IMG/VR virus record: IMGVR_UViG_3300035458_000037
Coordinates: 1-64,000 of that record
Origin: a virus
DNA: 64,000 nt
Strand: one strand, 5' to 3'
The position numbers were made by a program, and so were the translations under genes. How positions within the stretch are numbered: position 1 is the first letter of the stretch; every line of letters starts with the position of its first letter. Of the stretch, positions 1-7,591 are shown piece after piece. The notes beneath the pieces were generated by a model. The model was not told the origin of the DNA, did not search any database, and worked only from the letters and a program-made list of their open reading frames with translations.

Positions 1-70
1 TAGTTAGACCAACCAGATTAGTCTGATCAAACGTGTCAAACTAGTCTAACAAGCTCTTCGGCTAAACAAA

Positions 71-124
71 GGCACCCAGGCACCCAGGCACCCAGGCACC
101 CAGGCACCCAGGCACCCAGGCACC
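71..124. repeat. 8-bp tandem repeat, unit GGCACCCA
   Basis: Six complete head-to-tail copies of GGCACCCA are followed by a six-base partial copy, all identical. The tract is non-coding. The period of 8 is not a multiple of three, so it does not look like a remnant of a coding repeat. There are no spacers, so it is not a CRISPR array. Confidence 0.95.
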
Positions 125-294
125 GGGTTGAAACTCAACATCCCTCCGAAGCACTCCCTCAAACCCGTCTTCCAGGGGCACTGATACGCCTATGAGATTC
201 TAAAAATCTCTCAACCTCTCCTAGCCTGGGTAACCCACTTTTTTTATCTATGATTAAACCAGGAGTGCATCGAGTGAAAAAACTCTTATTTTTA

Positions 295-303
295 TGTTAT
301 AAT
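295..303 (+). promoter_or_regulatory. Extended -10 promoter TGTTATAAT pointing into an opposite-strand gene
   Basis: This is an exact TGTTATAAT, the same word that precedes many plus-strand genes in this window. It points right, towards the 3' end of the minus-strand gene at 317-688. Transcription from it would be antisense to that gene. A 7-bp inverted repeat (TGAGAAT / ATTCTCA) lies just downstream. Confidence 0.5.
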
Positions 304-316
304 ATAACTGAGAATC

Positions 317-688
317 TTATTTAGCGTCATCGATAATCGAAAATACATTCTCATCATCGTCGGTGGTGAGGCGCTTCTTTTTACGCATTCCAGGAAGTCG
401 TTTGATATCAACTTTTGATATCTGCCGCGCCAGGTCGTCAAGGTTGACTTTGTAGCGCCCCCGGCTGACCGGCCCCGCCCCGCCCCCGCCGAAAGAGGGT
501 GAACCCTCCAGGGGTTCACTGCCTAAGGATTTCAAGAACTCATTGAGATGCAAAGCGTTGTAGTTGCGGATCAACTCATCCAGCACTTCCTCAACCCGGA
601 GGTGATGATGTGCTGCAATAAGTGCCAGCAACTTGAGCTGTCCCTGGTCCAAGCGATTCCTGATGATCCTGAAGGGTTTTTCTTCCAT
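317..688 (-). CDS. Hypothetical protein, 123 aa
   Basis: Function not recognised. The N-terminal half (about residues 1-55) is predicted helical and charged. A GC-rich stretch then encodes a glycine-rich linker (about 62-75), and the C-terminus is basic and then acidic. The ATG at 688 has no Shine-Dalgarno on the minus strand, so expression may be leaderless or the start may be wrong. The GC-rich patch holds a CCTCCAGGGG copy at 505-514 inside a perfect inverted repeat (499-519). Amino-acid composition supports a real gene, but the isolated location keeps confidence moderate. Confidence 0.5.
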   Translation of the reverse strand: MEEKPFRIIRNRLDQGQLKLLALIAAHHHLRVEEVLDELIRNYNALHLNEFLKSLGSEPLEGSPSFGGGGAGPVSRGRYKVNLDDLARQISKVDIKRLPGMRKKKRLTTDDDENVFSIIDDAK

Positions 689-826
689 TTTGACACGACG
701 CGGAAAGGAGGTTGATAATAATAAGATTAACTAGGAAAAAATCGGCATCCCTTAAATAAAAAAATAAAAAAAACAAATAAAAGTAAGATTATTATTGTTA
801 TTCTTATTCTTATGTATATATGGTTT

Positions 827-857
827 GGGGTAGGAGGCTATGTAGGTCTCCTACCCC
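827..857. terminator. Strong hairpin, possible terminator
   Basis: There is a perfect 10-bp stem (GGGGTAGGAG 827-836, CTCCTACCCC 848-857) with an 11-nt loop. The following plus-strand bases are T-rich but broken (TTGTTCGTGTTT). It lies in the roughly 270-base gap between the two small minus-strand genes, where nothing else is seen. Confidence 0.45.
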
Positions 858-956
858 TTGTTCGTGTTTAAAAATGGAATTTTGTAAGTGTTAGCTTGTT
901 TGTGTTTGAGAAGGCTCGTAACATGCCGTGTAAGAAATGAAGCTGATAATTAATCC

Positions 957-1229
957 TTACGTGCGGGTGAGATTCTTTTTTAAAAAATGAAGCACATCAT
1001 CATGTGTCGTTGCGGGCGCGTCATGTAGGGATTGTTTAACATCATCATTTTGAAAAAAGTATGTTTTTACCCCGCCTAAATCAAATAATTTCGACATTTC
1101 CATTTTTGCTTTTTGAGAAGAGAACAAGGTGTCTGAGTTTGCAGAGGTGCCCATGTGACCCGGAATAGAAAAAACGCCTACAGTATCAAGCTCTTGTGCT
1201 GGATACCGAGGCGTGTTACGATTATTCAT
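957..1229 (-). CDS. Hypothetical protein, 90 aa
   Basis: No family recognised. I chose the ATG at 1229 because GGAG lies 8 nt upstream. The frame stays open to a TTG at 1298, but that start has no good ribosome site. The protein is soluble-looking with a charged, helical C-terminus. It diverges from the large gene that starts at 1344, so the region between them should hold two promoters. Confidence 0.6.
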   Translation of the reverse strand: MNNRNTPRYPAQELDTVGVFSIPGHMGTSANSDTLFSSQKAKMEMSKLFDLGGVKTYFFQNDDVKQSLHDAPATTHDDVLHFLKKNLTRT

Positions 1230-1343
1230 TAGGCCAACTCCATTCATGTGGAAATGGTAATGCACGGTAATCTTCTCACACTCTAGGGTCGAAGTCAAGC
1301 GTTTATTTTCGGAAGTTCCATAACCAAAGAAGGAGTGTTACGC

Positions 1344-3344
1344 ATGAAGATAGTAATCATCAGAAACTATGAAGATGTAGAAATAGAATTATATGATCTT
1401 CAATTTTGGAATAGACGACTATTTTGCAAAGGTGATATAGATAATAAAACTTATAAGTTTATTTCTACAGAAGGATTCGAAAATCTTCTTATCAAGATTG
1501 AAGAAGGTGAAGAGTATGAATTTAATCCTAAAGAAGATATTAAATATAAATTTGAACTTAACAGAAAATTCAATCCATATACTTCTGAATATGTGCCAGT
1601 GAGAAATGAGCTATCAGGTAATAATACTAGATCTTATTTTTCTAGATTGCAAATAAAAGCATATGTTAAAGTTTTAAATAAACCTAGGAAATATAGAGAT
1701 AATATAGTTAATATCAAAGATAGAAAATTCAAAAGAATTACTTATGAAGATATAGATATAAGAACTGCGAAAACGATTAAGAAAAGAAAATATGTAAGTT
1801 TTTCAAGTAAGGATACAAATGTTACTTTACGCAAAGTAAAGTTTAAAACAGATGAGTTTATAGAGAGAAAATATATAAAACCTATTAAAGACGTAGGACC
1901 AAACGATTTTTCCGGTGATTACAAACTTATTCAATCATTAGGTCCATTAATCGATAACATGTTCTTCGAAACTGTTGATTTTGATTATCCAGAATTTGAT
2001 TTATGGAAATATCAGAATAATGAAAACTATAGAATGATGAACTATTCTCACCAAAGAAATATTAAACCAAAACTTATAAAGATGAGCGGGGGAAATTTAT
2101 TCTCATCTGATGATCCTCAAAAGATTATTCACGCTGTTCGCAAATCAGAAGATGAAAATAATGTTATCTCATATGAAGACTTCTTCAACACCAATATTCT
2201 CATAAAGATATTTGATTTTGATGCACCAACCCGTGGAGGTTCTACGTTCAGGAGGGTTTTGAAAGAAACTTGTGATAACTCAAATTATACTCGAATAAAG
2301 ATGGTAATCGAATTTATTAGTTATCAGAAATACCTCAAGAAGATTATAGGTGAAAATGATAAATGGATTCACATTTTATTCGATACTTACAGAAGAAACC
2401 GCAAGTATGAGCTTCGGCACTTCTTTGAATATAAAATGCTTATAAAACCATGGCTGATCAGTGGGCGTAGCCGCCCCCTGGACCCCGAGTTCAAGGCGGC
2501 GAAGCGAGGGGGATTGTGGGGCCACAGATTCGTTCTACATAGTGAAATAACCCCCGGAGAGTTCACCCTAGCCTACTACCGCAACGACACCCCAGTTAAT
2601 GAGCTAGAAACGCTTTTTCTTATAAATACAAAATTAACAGCAACACCTTTGTTTCATGTAAAATTACAATATGACTTTGATAAAAAAAGATTAATGATAG
2701 ATGGATATGAAAATAAATATAAATTATCTCAAGATATTGTAAAATACACTAGTATCTCTCATTCTATTACTGTCAGTAATATTTTAGCAAACCTAGATAA
2801 GAATGGAAAGATAGAAATGAAATTATCAAAGACTAAAATGAGACTTTATATAGCCGCAGAAACATTAATTAATCTATATGATTTATTTGAAACATTTGGA
2901 AGTCATGTAGGTAAAGTTAGAGATAATCTGAAGTTAGAATATGTTCGAACTAAAGTCCTTAATGAAATATTTGAATTTGATTTTTACTCGATTACTAAAG
3001 TATTATCTTTACGATCAGGTTTACTTGAAATAAACGATCACCCATTAGATTTAAATGAAATTGCTGTAACTATCTATCAAGCTATTGATTTTATTGTTAA
3101 AATGAAAGATGAAGAATATAGCACTAAGACTCATTATAAAAATATGAAAGAACATGGAATTGATGTTAGTCATAAAAACAAAATGGGAGATAGAAGTGCT
3201 AAGATAAGAACTTGGTATAGTGATGCGAATAAGCTTATTCTATTTGCGTCTAACTTTCAACCGGACGAATATGTTCCAACTTTAAATGAATGGAGTGAAA
3301 ATGCGAAGAATAGCATTGCTCTTACTAATAGTATCTTGTCGTAA
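1344..3344 (+). CDS. Large hypothetical protein, 666 aa
   Basis: Function unknown. The start is ATG 1344 with AAGGAG ending 8 nt upstream; an upstream GTG at 1335 overlaps that site. The protein is rich in Lys, Asn, Tyr and Ile, with no signal peptide, membrane segment or motif I can name. A tryptophan- and proline-containing stretch around residues 370-420 is encoded by a GC-rich island (2455-2600) inside otherwise very AT-rich sequence. The last 44 bases overlap the lipoprotein gene that follows, so the two are probably co-translated. Confidence 0.8.
   Translation: MKIVIIRNYEDVEIELYDLQFWNRRLFCKGDIDNKTYKFISTEGFENLLIKIEEGEEYEFNPKEDIKYKFELNRKFNPYTSEYVPVRNELSGNNTRSYFSRLQIKAYVKVLNKPRKYRDNIVNIKDRKFKRITYEDIDIRTAKTIKKRKYVSFSSKDTNVTLRKVKFKTDEFIERKYIKPIKDVGPNDFSGDYKLIQSLGPLIDNMFFETVDFDYPEFDLWKYQNNENYRMMNYSHQRNIKPKLIKMSGGNLFSSDDPQKIIHAVRKSEDENNVISYEDFFNTNILIKIFDFDAPTRGGSTFRRVLKETCDNSNYTRIKMVIEFISYQKYLKKIIGENDKWIHILFDTYRRNRKYELRHFFEYKMLIKPWLISGRSRPLDPEFKAAKRGGLWGHRFVLHSEITPGEFTLAYYRNDTPVNELETLFLINTKLTATPLFHVKLQYDFDKKRLMIDGYENKYKLSQDIVKYTSISHSITVSNILANLDKNGKIEMKLSKTKMRLYIAAETLINLYDLFETFGSHVGKVRDNLKLEYVRTKVLNEIFEFDFYSITKVLSLRSGLLEINDHPLDLNEIAVTIYQAIDFIVKMKDEEYSTKTHYKNMKEHGIDVSHKNKMGDRSAKIRTWYSDANKLILFASNFQPDEYVPTLNEWSENAKNSIALTNSILS
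2455..2600. other. GC-rich island inside an AT-rich gene
   Basis: In 2461-2520, 43 of 60 bases are G or C; in 2341-2400 of the same gene only 17 of 60 are. The reading frame continues through it. It contains CCCCTGGA at 2475-2482. Confidence 0.9.
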
Positions 3345-3618
3345 CCCCACTCCCACCACCGCAGTCCTTGTGCCTGTAGAAGTCAATATAAGCGAGATTG
3401 ACGGCAAGCCAACAGGCCATTTCTTTAGGAGGTCACTTGTAATAGAACCAGGTAATCACACAATCACATTGCACATGGAAAGGGATCACAGGACGCATAA
3501 AGTAAAAACGAAGTTCATAGAGTTCAAGGCCGAGGCTGGTCATAAGTATCAACTCTACGAAGAAACACTCACAGATATCACGTCTAGGAGACGTAAACAC
3601 AAAGAGGATGAGGAATGA
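3301..3618 (+). CDS. Small lipoprotein, 105 aa
   Basis: From ATG 3301 (GGAG 5 nt upstream) the N-terminus reads as a lipoprotein signal: basic residues, a run of leucines and isoleucines, then a lipobox ending VSC with Cys13. The mature part is beta-rich and ends in a very basic then acidic tail. It overlaps the preceding gene by 44 bases. The role is unknown. Phage lipoproteins often act in superinfection exclusion or as spanins, but nothing here identifies either. Confidence 0.75.
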   Translation: MRRIALLLLIVSCRNPTPTTAVLVPVEVNISEIDGKPTGHFFRRSLVIEPGNHTITLHMERDHRTHKVKTKFIEFKAEAGHKYQLYEETLTDITSRRRKHKEDEE

Positions 3619-4082
3619 GACAATTAGCGATTTTTGATCTGGATAATAATATACAAACATTGAGGCGTCATGAATTTGAGATAATAGTAGGATTGCCTAT
3701 TTCACCAAATAGAGTTAATACTAATATTTTTACTTTAATGCTTTATATGATAATGGGTGGAGTTGATGTTGAAATCTTATCATCATCTTATTATTGTGAG
3801 CAAGATATTAAGCGTTGGATTTTAAAAAGAGTACCATCTCTTGAACATTATATAGATAGGGTGAGAATAATTACGTGCGACTATGAACAAGAGGCACAAG
3901 GCGAAGAATTTAAAAAAGAATATCTATATGGATTTTTATTAAATAAAACATATAATTTAATTGATGTCATTAGAGATACTGATATAATAACTTCGATTAT
4001 TTTGAAAGAAGATAGCTATTATGATTTTTCAATAACAAAAACTAATGATTATCGTGATACAATCAAATATACAGAGGATTAA
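3615..4082 (+). CDS. HAD-like hypothetical protein, 155 aa
   Basis: The N-terminus has the look of a HAD-superfamily first strand (AIFDLDNN at residues 5-12), but the second catalytic Asp position and the usual Thr/Val after it are not canonical. The rest is alpha/beta with many Tyr and Ile. The start ATG overlaps the preceding stop (ATGA). It could be a degenerate phosphatase or nucleotidase, or an unrelated Rossmann-like fold. Confidence 0.65.
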   Translation: MRQLAIFDLDNNIQTLRRHEFEIIVGLPISPNRVNTNIFTLMLYMIMGGVDVEILSSSYYCEQDIKRWILKRVPSLEHYIDRVRIITCDYEQEAQGEEFKKEYLYGFLLNKTYNLIDVIRDTDIITSIILKEDSYYDFSITKTNDYRDTIKYTED

Positions 4083-4084
4083 TC

Positions 4085-4447
4085 ATGATAATTACTGGAG
4101 AGGAGGTGCATAAATACATTTGTAAATATCAATATTCGTATTATGGACATTATCTACGTGCCATGAGACAAATCGGTATGGTTAGAGAGATAATAGAAGG
4201 TAATAGTATGAATGACGTAGCTTTTTATTATAATGTCACTAATCATACTATAAGCGAGCAGTTAGATATATTATTTCACAAGCTTATGTTTTGTTTAGGA
4301 TATGGTAAAACATTTGAAGAATATCTTTCAGAGTTATCCAAACTTACTGACGAAGATATTTTAAAAATGGTTATAAGCAATTCTCATCAACGTGAACTTG
4401 GAAGATTAGGTAAACAACTCGAAACTATAACGTGGGAGGAAAAGTGA
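4085..4447 (+). CDS. Putative helix-turn-helix protein, 120 aa
   Basis: Residues about 39-65 (NSMNDVAFYYNVTNHTISEQ and on) resemble a sigma/LuxR-type helix-turn-helix, suggesting a DNA-binding regulator. The start is ATG 4085 with GAGG about 8 nt upstream. The stop overlaps the GTG start of the next gene. Confidence 0.65.
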   Translation: MIITGEEVHKYICKYQYSYYGHYLRAMRQIGMVREIIEGNSMNDVAFYYNVTNHTISEQLDILFHKLMFCLGYGKTFEEYLSELSKLTDEDILKMVISNSHQRELGRLGKQLETITWEEK

Positions 4448-4734
4448 CGGTAACTCACCTTGAAGTAGATCTATGTCCAAATTGTGGTGCAAGATTAGAT
4501 ACAACCACATCAATTAAAACAGAGCGTAAACCTAAACCAGGTGATTTTTCAATATGTATGTATTGCGGAGCTGCATTGACATTTGATGAAAAACTATTAC
4601 ATGTCAAAATGACAGGTGAGATCTTTAACTCAGAAGCAGCAATTTTATTCAGGCAGATCTACCATAGATTTAATCTTAAGTTAAAGAAAGAAGTTCAGCA
4701 AAAGCTTAAGCAAAAATCTGAAACGGATAACTGA
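4444..4734 (+). CDS. Zinc-ribbon protein, 96 aa
   Basis: Two CxxC knuckles (CPNC near residue 11 and CMYC near residue 38) form a classic zinc ribbon, followed by a helical basic tail. GTG 4444 is chosen as the start because GGGAGGA ends just upstream. A GTG at 4432 would lie upstream of that site. It probably binds nucleic acid or protein. The partner is unknown. Confidence 0.75.
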   Translation: MTVTHLEVDLCPNCGARLDTTTSIKTERKPKPGDFSICMYCGAALTFDEKLLHVKMTGEIFNSEAAILFRQIYHRFNLKLKKEVQQKLKQKSETDN

Positions 4735-4735
4735 A

Positions 4736-5083
4736 ATGAATTTTTATGAAAATTACAAGAAGTTTCGGGGCCGGTGCCGGGAGCTGTCCGAGCTGGCGGT
4801 GAAGAATGATCCTACGCTCCGGCTGGTACGTGGGTATTACTGGTGCCCCGTCATCAACGACAAGGAGCCGCATTGGTGGACTGTGAGGCCGGATGGATCG
4901 ATCTATGACCCTTCGTGCCTCCAGTTCCCCTCAGCGGGCCAGGGTGAATACACGGAGTTTGATGGCTGGGTTGAATGCGCCCGGTGCGGGAAACGAATTC
5001 TTGAAGAGGACATATATGACTTCGTATACAAGCAGCCTTGCTGCTCATACGAATGTGCCCTTGAATATAGTGGATCAAACTAA
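4736..5083 (+). CDS. Conserved phage-type protein with C-terminal zinc knuckle, 115 aa
   Basis: The middle (residues about 33-75, with WCPVINDKEPHWW) and a C-terminal pair of cysteine clusters (CARC and CCSYEC) match a type of small protein I know from many phages, of unknown role. The 5' two thirds are GC-rich, unlike the flanking genes. That fits the patchy composition of the window. Confidence 0.75.
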   Translation: MNFYENYKKFRGRCRELSELAVKNDPTLRLVRGYYWCPVINDKEPHWWTVRPDGSIYDPSCLQFPSAGQGEYTEFDGWVECARCGKRILEEDIYDFVYKQPCCSYECALEYSGSN

Positions 5084-5095
5084 ACAGGAGTTTTT

Positions 5096-5395
5096 ATGAA
5101 AGTATGCCTTTACTGTTGCGCAGTGGCAATGTGCTTGGCCTTGGGCTGCGCCCCTTCCAAACCCCTGGAGGTGCCTGAGGACCAGACGGAGTTCATGCGA
5201 TTGAATTATCGTTACGTTGGAACTTTGCCCAATGGTAAAAAGGTTTATGTTACTTCCGTAAGATTCAAAGATGGTGATGATATCCAGACTCATTATATTT
5301 ATTTCAATGAGTCCGGCGAAATCAATAACAATTTCCTGTTTTACAAAGGTAAGTATCGTCGTCGTAAAGTCATAGCAGACATGGAGGGGAAATGA
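5096..5395 (+). CDS. Small lipoprotein, 99 aa
   Basis: A signal peptide ends in the lipobox LALGC (Cys18). The mature domain is short and beta-rich and ends in basic residues. AGGAG lies 5 nt before ATG 5096. A GC-rich patch near the lipobox holds CCCCTGGAGG at 5162-5171. It is the second of three lipoproteins in this window; the role is unknown. Confidence 0.75.
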   Translation: MKVCLYCCAVAMCLALGCAPSKPLEVPEDQTEFMRLNYRYVGTLPNGKKVYVTSVRFKDGDDIQTHYIYFNESGEINNNFLFYKGKYRRRKVIADMEGK

Positions 5396-5718
5396 GTGAA
5401 GAAGAATTTACGGATCATGTTTACAAATGCAATTGCACTACCTATGGAGTCAAAGGTATAGACATTAATAAGATGAAGGATATGTCACGTTCCGTGACAT
5501 ATGAAACAATGAAAAAACATTGTGATATTGATGGTATATTAGAAAAATGTTTTCCAGGTATTTATGCGAAACGCAAGAATGATGGTCTGACTATTAAGAA
5601 TGATTGGCACATTCGATATTCTAAATCATATTATAAAGGTCAACCATGTTATTACTTTACCCATTCTGGTATTGAATATATTTTCGTAAGGAGGGGAGAT
5701 GAAAGATTATGTTTATAA
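5392..5718 (+). CDS. Hypothetical protein, 108 aa, first of a tandem paralogous pair
   Basis: It shares VTYETMKKHCDI and a C-terminal PCYYFTHSGIEYIFV pattern with the next gene (VKYETMQKHCDI, PCYYVMCQGIAYVFV), so the two arose by tandem duplication. Cysteines are numerous. The start overlaps the preceding stop (ATGA). Function unknown. Confidence 0.75.
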   Translation: MSEEEFTDHVYKCNCTTYGVKGIDINKMKDMSRSVTYETMKKHCDIDGILEKCFPGIYAKRKNDGLTIKNDWHIRYSKSYYKGQPCYYFTHSGIEYIFVRRGDERLCL

Positions 5719-5974
5719 AAAAAATTCTCTTTATATGAGAGATTGTAATTTTCAAGATATGGTAATGACGTCAACTCCAGTGAAGTATGAAACGATGCAA
5801 AAGCATTGTGATATAAAAACAGTTCTTAATAAAGTAATTCCAGATCTATTTCCTCACAATAGAAATAAATGTGGGTATGTGATATCTTACAATAAATCTA
5901 TGATAAGAAGTGTTCCTTGTTATTATGTAATGTGTCAAGGTATTGCTTACGTTTTCGTAAAGAAGGAGGATTGA
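5699..5974 (+). CDS. Hypothetical protein, 91 aa, second of a tandem paralogous pair
   Basis: It is a paralogue of the gene at 5392-5718, with the same central YETMxKHCDI block and C-terminal PCYY...YVFVKKED block. It starts at ATG 5699 straight after GGAGGGGAG, inside the end of its partner. It lacks part of the partner's middle. Function unknown. Confidence 0.75.
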   Translation: MKDYVYKKNSLYMRDCNFQDMVMTSTPVKYETMQKHCDIKTVLNKVIPDLFPHNRNKCGYVISYNKSMIRSVPCYYVMCQGIAYVFVKKED

Positions 5975-6501
5975 TGGGTTGTCCAGGATATTGCTGTCGG
6001 TGTTTTATTCTTTCTCATGGGCCGGAAGAAATTGACGAAGCGCTTTCTAAGGATGGAAATGAATTATGGTTTAAAGTTTATAGCGATTATCGTAATGGAG
6101 TCCATACAGTATTAATAGATAGAAAAGAACTTGAACAATTAAAAGATATATTAATTCCATTAGGAAGAGATCCATCAAAGTTTGATGAAAGAAATCTTCC
6201 AGCACTTAAAGACACAGTTAATAGAGAAAGAAGAATTCTTAATACTTCGCAATGTTATTATTCTTGCAAAGAGTATGATTGGGATACTCACCTTTGTAAG
6301 ATTTATGAGAATAGACCTAAGATGTGCAGAAATTATCCAAATGGTAATGCATGTGAATTTGCAGGATGTGACGAGGGGTCATCAGCACTTATAAATATAG
6401 GCATTCCTAAAAGGAGAAGTAAAGATGTGCAAGAGTCAATACGCAGATCTCTTGAACAGATTAGTGGAGATGCAGAGATCGCCGTATTACGTGATGGTTA
6501 G
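5974..6501 (+). CDS. YkgJ-like zinc/iron-chelating cluster protein, 175 aa
   Basis: Cysteines near the N-terminus (CPGYCCRC, residues 3-10) and the block from about residue 90 (CYYSC, then RPKMCRNYP, then CEFAGCD) match the spacing of the YkgJ/UPF0153 metal-chelating family. This is a short protein whose substrate is not established. ATG 5974 overlaps the previous stop (TGATG), with AAGGAGG upstream. In-frame codons further upstream lack a ribosome site. Confidence 0.75.
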   Translation: MGCPGYCCRCFILSHGPEEIDEALSKDGNELWFKVYSDYRNGVHTVLIDRKELEQLKDILIPLGRDPSKFDERNLPALKDTVNRERRILNTSQCYYSCKEYDWDTHLCKIYENRPKMCRNYPNGNACEFAGCDEGSSALINIGIPKRRSKDVQESIRRSLEQISGDAEIAVLRDG

Positions 6502-6595
6502 AATGCATCTGATTCAAGCCGAAACAACAATCATTTACCTTGAGAACAAGGTCAAGGAGTTAGAGTGCAAACTAAATTCAACATCGACCAATTAG
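6494..6595 (+). CDS. Possible 33-aa coiled-coil peptide
   Basis: A small frame running from ATG 6494 bridges the otherwise empty 63 bases between two genes and overlaps the next gene by about 30 bases. The peptide looks like a short heptad-type helix (residues 10-28) ending in STSTN. The Shine-Dalgarno is weak, so this is a tentative call. Confidence 0.35.
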   Translation: MVRMHLIQAETTIIYLENKVKELECKLNSTSTN

Positions 6596-6885
6596 TTTAT
6601 GTTATTAGATCAGAAATCAAAACAGAATGGGATGAATGTCCTGCATGTGATGGGAGGGGCGCTTTATTGGTGGATGGTATTCCAGAAATATGTAATTGCC
6701 ATCACGGGACAATACCAAAGATCAATACAATCACAATTGTAAGAGATTTTTTAATTAAGAAAATTGTTATTTCTGATGAAATTGAAATATATTATTATGA
6801 TGATGAAGAAGAGGATGCTAATTACGCTTTTATTGAAAGTAAGATTTTTGCAACTAGAGAAGAAGCGGAGGCATCTCGTGGATGA
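6565..6885 (+). CDS. Zinc-finger protein, 106 aa
   Basis: A DnaJ-like CPACDGRG motif near residue 25 pairs with CNC near residue 43 to form a metal site. The C-terminus carries an acidic tyrosine-rich stretch. The start is GTG 6565 with AAGGAG 6 nt upstream. The exact role is unknown. Confidence 0.75.
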   Translation: MQTKFNIDQLVYVIRSEIKTEWDECPACDGRGALLVDGIPEICNCHHGTIPKINTITIVRDFLIKKIVISDEIEIYYYDDEEEDANYAFIESKIFATREEAEASRG

Positions 6886-7231
6886 TAGAACATCAAAGCT
6901 CTTAATAAGTTTTACGCAACTTGTAAGAAGTGATATTGATATTATGAATAGCACTCTTACTTTATTATCAAAAATAGCAAATAAGAAAGAGTTAGAATTA
7001 GATGAAGAAACTACATTAAAACTTAAAAGCACTATGTCAAAGTTGAAAGTTGTAATTACTATGGATATGGAAGTAATAAATACATTGATTGATATGGGAG
7101 GAAGAGCGCATGCAGCCAAAGTACGAACTGAATCAGAAAGTCTATTACAAGTTGCGGCACCGCGCTCATGTGGCCGCTCCATGCCCAGAATGTCACGGAA
7201 AGGTAGGATTCATCGTCAGTGGAAATATTAG
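6878..7231 (+). CDS. Helical hypothetical protein, about 117 aa
   Basis: It starts at GTG 6878 after GGAGG, overlapping the previous gene by 8 bases. The first 75 residues are helical and credible. The last 40 residues overlap a second, better-supported reading frame (7110-7256) and look low quality. The original stop may have been lost, so the functional protein may be only the first part. Confidence 0.6.
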   Translation: MDDRTSKLLISFTQLVRSDIDIMNSTLTLLSKIANKKELELDEETTLKLKSTMSKLKVVITMDMEVINTLIDMGGRAHAAKVRTESESLLQVAAPRSCGRSMPRMSRKGRIHRQWKY

Positions 7232-7256
7232 AGAGGAGGCTTTAGATGCCAAGTAA
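7110..7256 (+). CDS. 48-aa zinc-knuckle protein
   Basis: The ATG at 7110 has GGGAGG 7-8 nt upstream. The product has a glycine-rich CPECHGKVGF knuckle (residues 27-36), which makes it convincing despite its size. It lies almost entirely inside the 3' end of the gene at 6878 and overlaps the start of the next gene by 11 bases. Confidence 0.65.
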   Translation: MQPKYELNQKVYYKLRHRAHVAAPCPECHGKVGFIVSGNIREEALDAK

Positions 7257-7524
7257 GATATTTACTAAAGAATACTTAAAAAGTATTCTCAACAAAGAAA
7301 TTGAAGGTGCTTCTGTTATCTCAGATGAGATAGTTGATCATCGTCGATGGGCTGTTGCTCATGAATTGATCTTCAAGGATGTAGATGGATTATTTTATAA
7401 AACGAGTTATGATCGTGGCGCTACAGAGTATCAGGATGAAGGAGCAGACTTTCATTCTGATGAAGTAAAATGTATTCAGGTTCATCAAGTTGAACAAACG
7501 GTCTTGGTATGGGAGGAATGCTAA
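7246..7524 (+). CDS. Conserved phage-type hypothetical protein, 92 aa
   Basis: The pattern of residues 20-92 (SDEIVDHRRW near 26-35, YKTSYDRGATE near 47-57, then a hydrophobic TVLVWEEC end) matches a small protein I know from many unrelated phages, without assigned function. GAGGAGG lies upstream of ATG 7246. Confidence 0.8.
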   Translation: MPSKIFTKEYLKSILNKEIEGASVISDEIVDHRRWAVAHELIFKDVDGLFYKTSYDRGATEYQDEGADFHSDEVKCIQVHQVEQTVLVWEEC

Positions 7525-7538
7525 AAACACATCTTTTT

Positions 7539-7581
7539 TGTTATAATTAAATTGAGGAACATTTAAGTTCCTCTTTTTTTT
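7539..7581 (+). promoter_or_regulatory. Extended -10 promoter with leader stem-loop
   Basis: TGTTATAAT at 7539-7547 is followed by a 7-bp stem (GAGGAAC 7554-7560, GTTCCTC 7567-7573) and eight T residues. This looks like an intrinsic terminator placed between the promoter and the ribosome site of the gene at 7592. It could be an attenuator or a 5'-end stabiliser. Confidence 0.7.
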
Positions 7582-7591
7582 AGGAGTAAAG

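Larger units (their letters stand above)
1..316. other. Non-coding left segment
   Basis: No credible gene is seen here. The first 50 bases hold short inverted and direct repeats (GTTAGAC at 4-10 against GTCTAAC at 44-50). They are followed by an 8-bp tandem repeat (71-124), a copy of the CCCCTGGA word in inverse orientation (172-178 and flank), a small hairpin with GAGATT and AATCTC arms (193-209), and an extended -10 promoter at 295-303. The repeats could belong to an origin or a regulatory region, but nothing here proves it. Confidence 0.6.

Noticed and set aside
71-124. Possible CRISPR array
   Set aside because: The units are 8 bp, contiguous and have no spacers.
6764-6877. An N-terminal extension of the gene at 6878
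   Set aside because: The upstream codons are a Met/Leu/Lys-rich shadow of the previous gene; the GTG at 6878 has the ribosome site.
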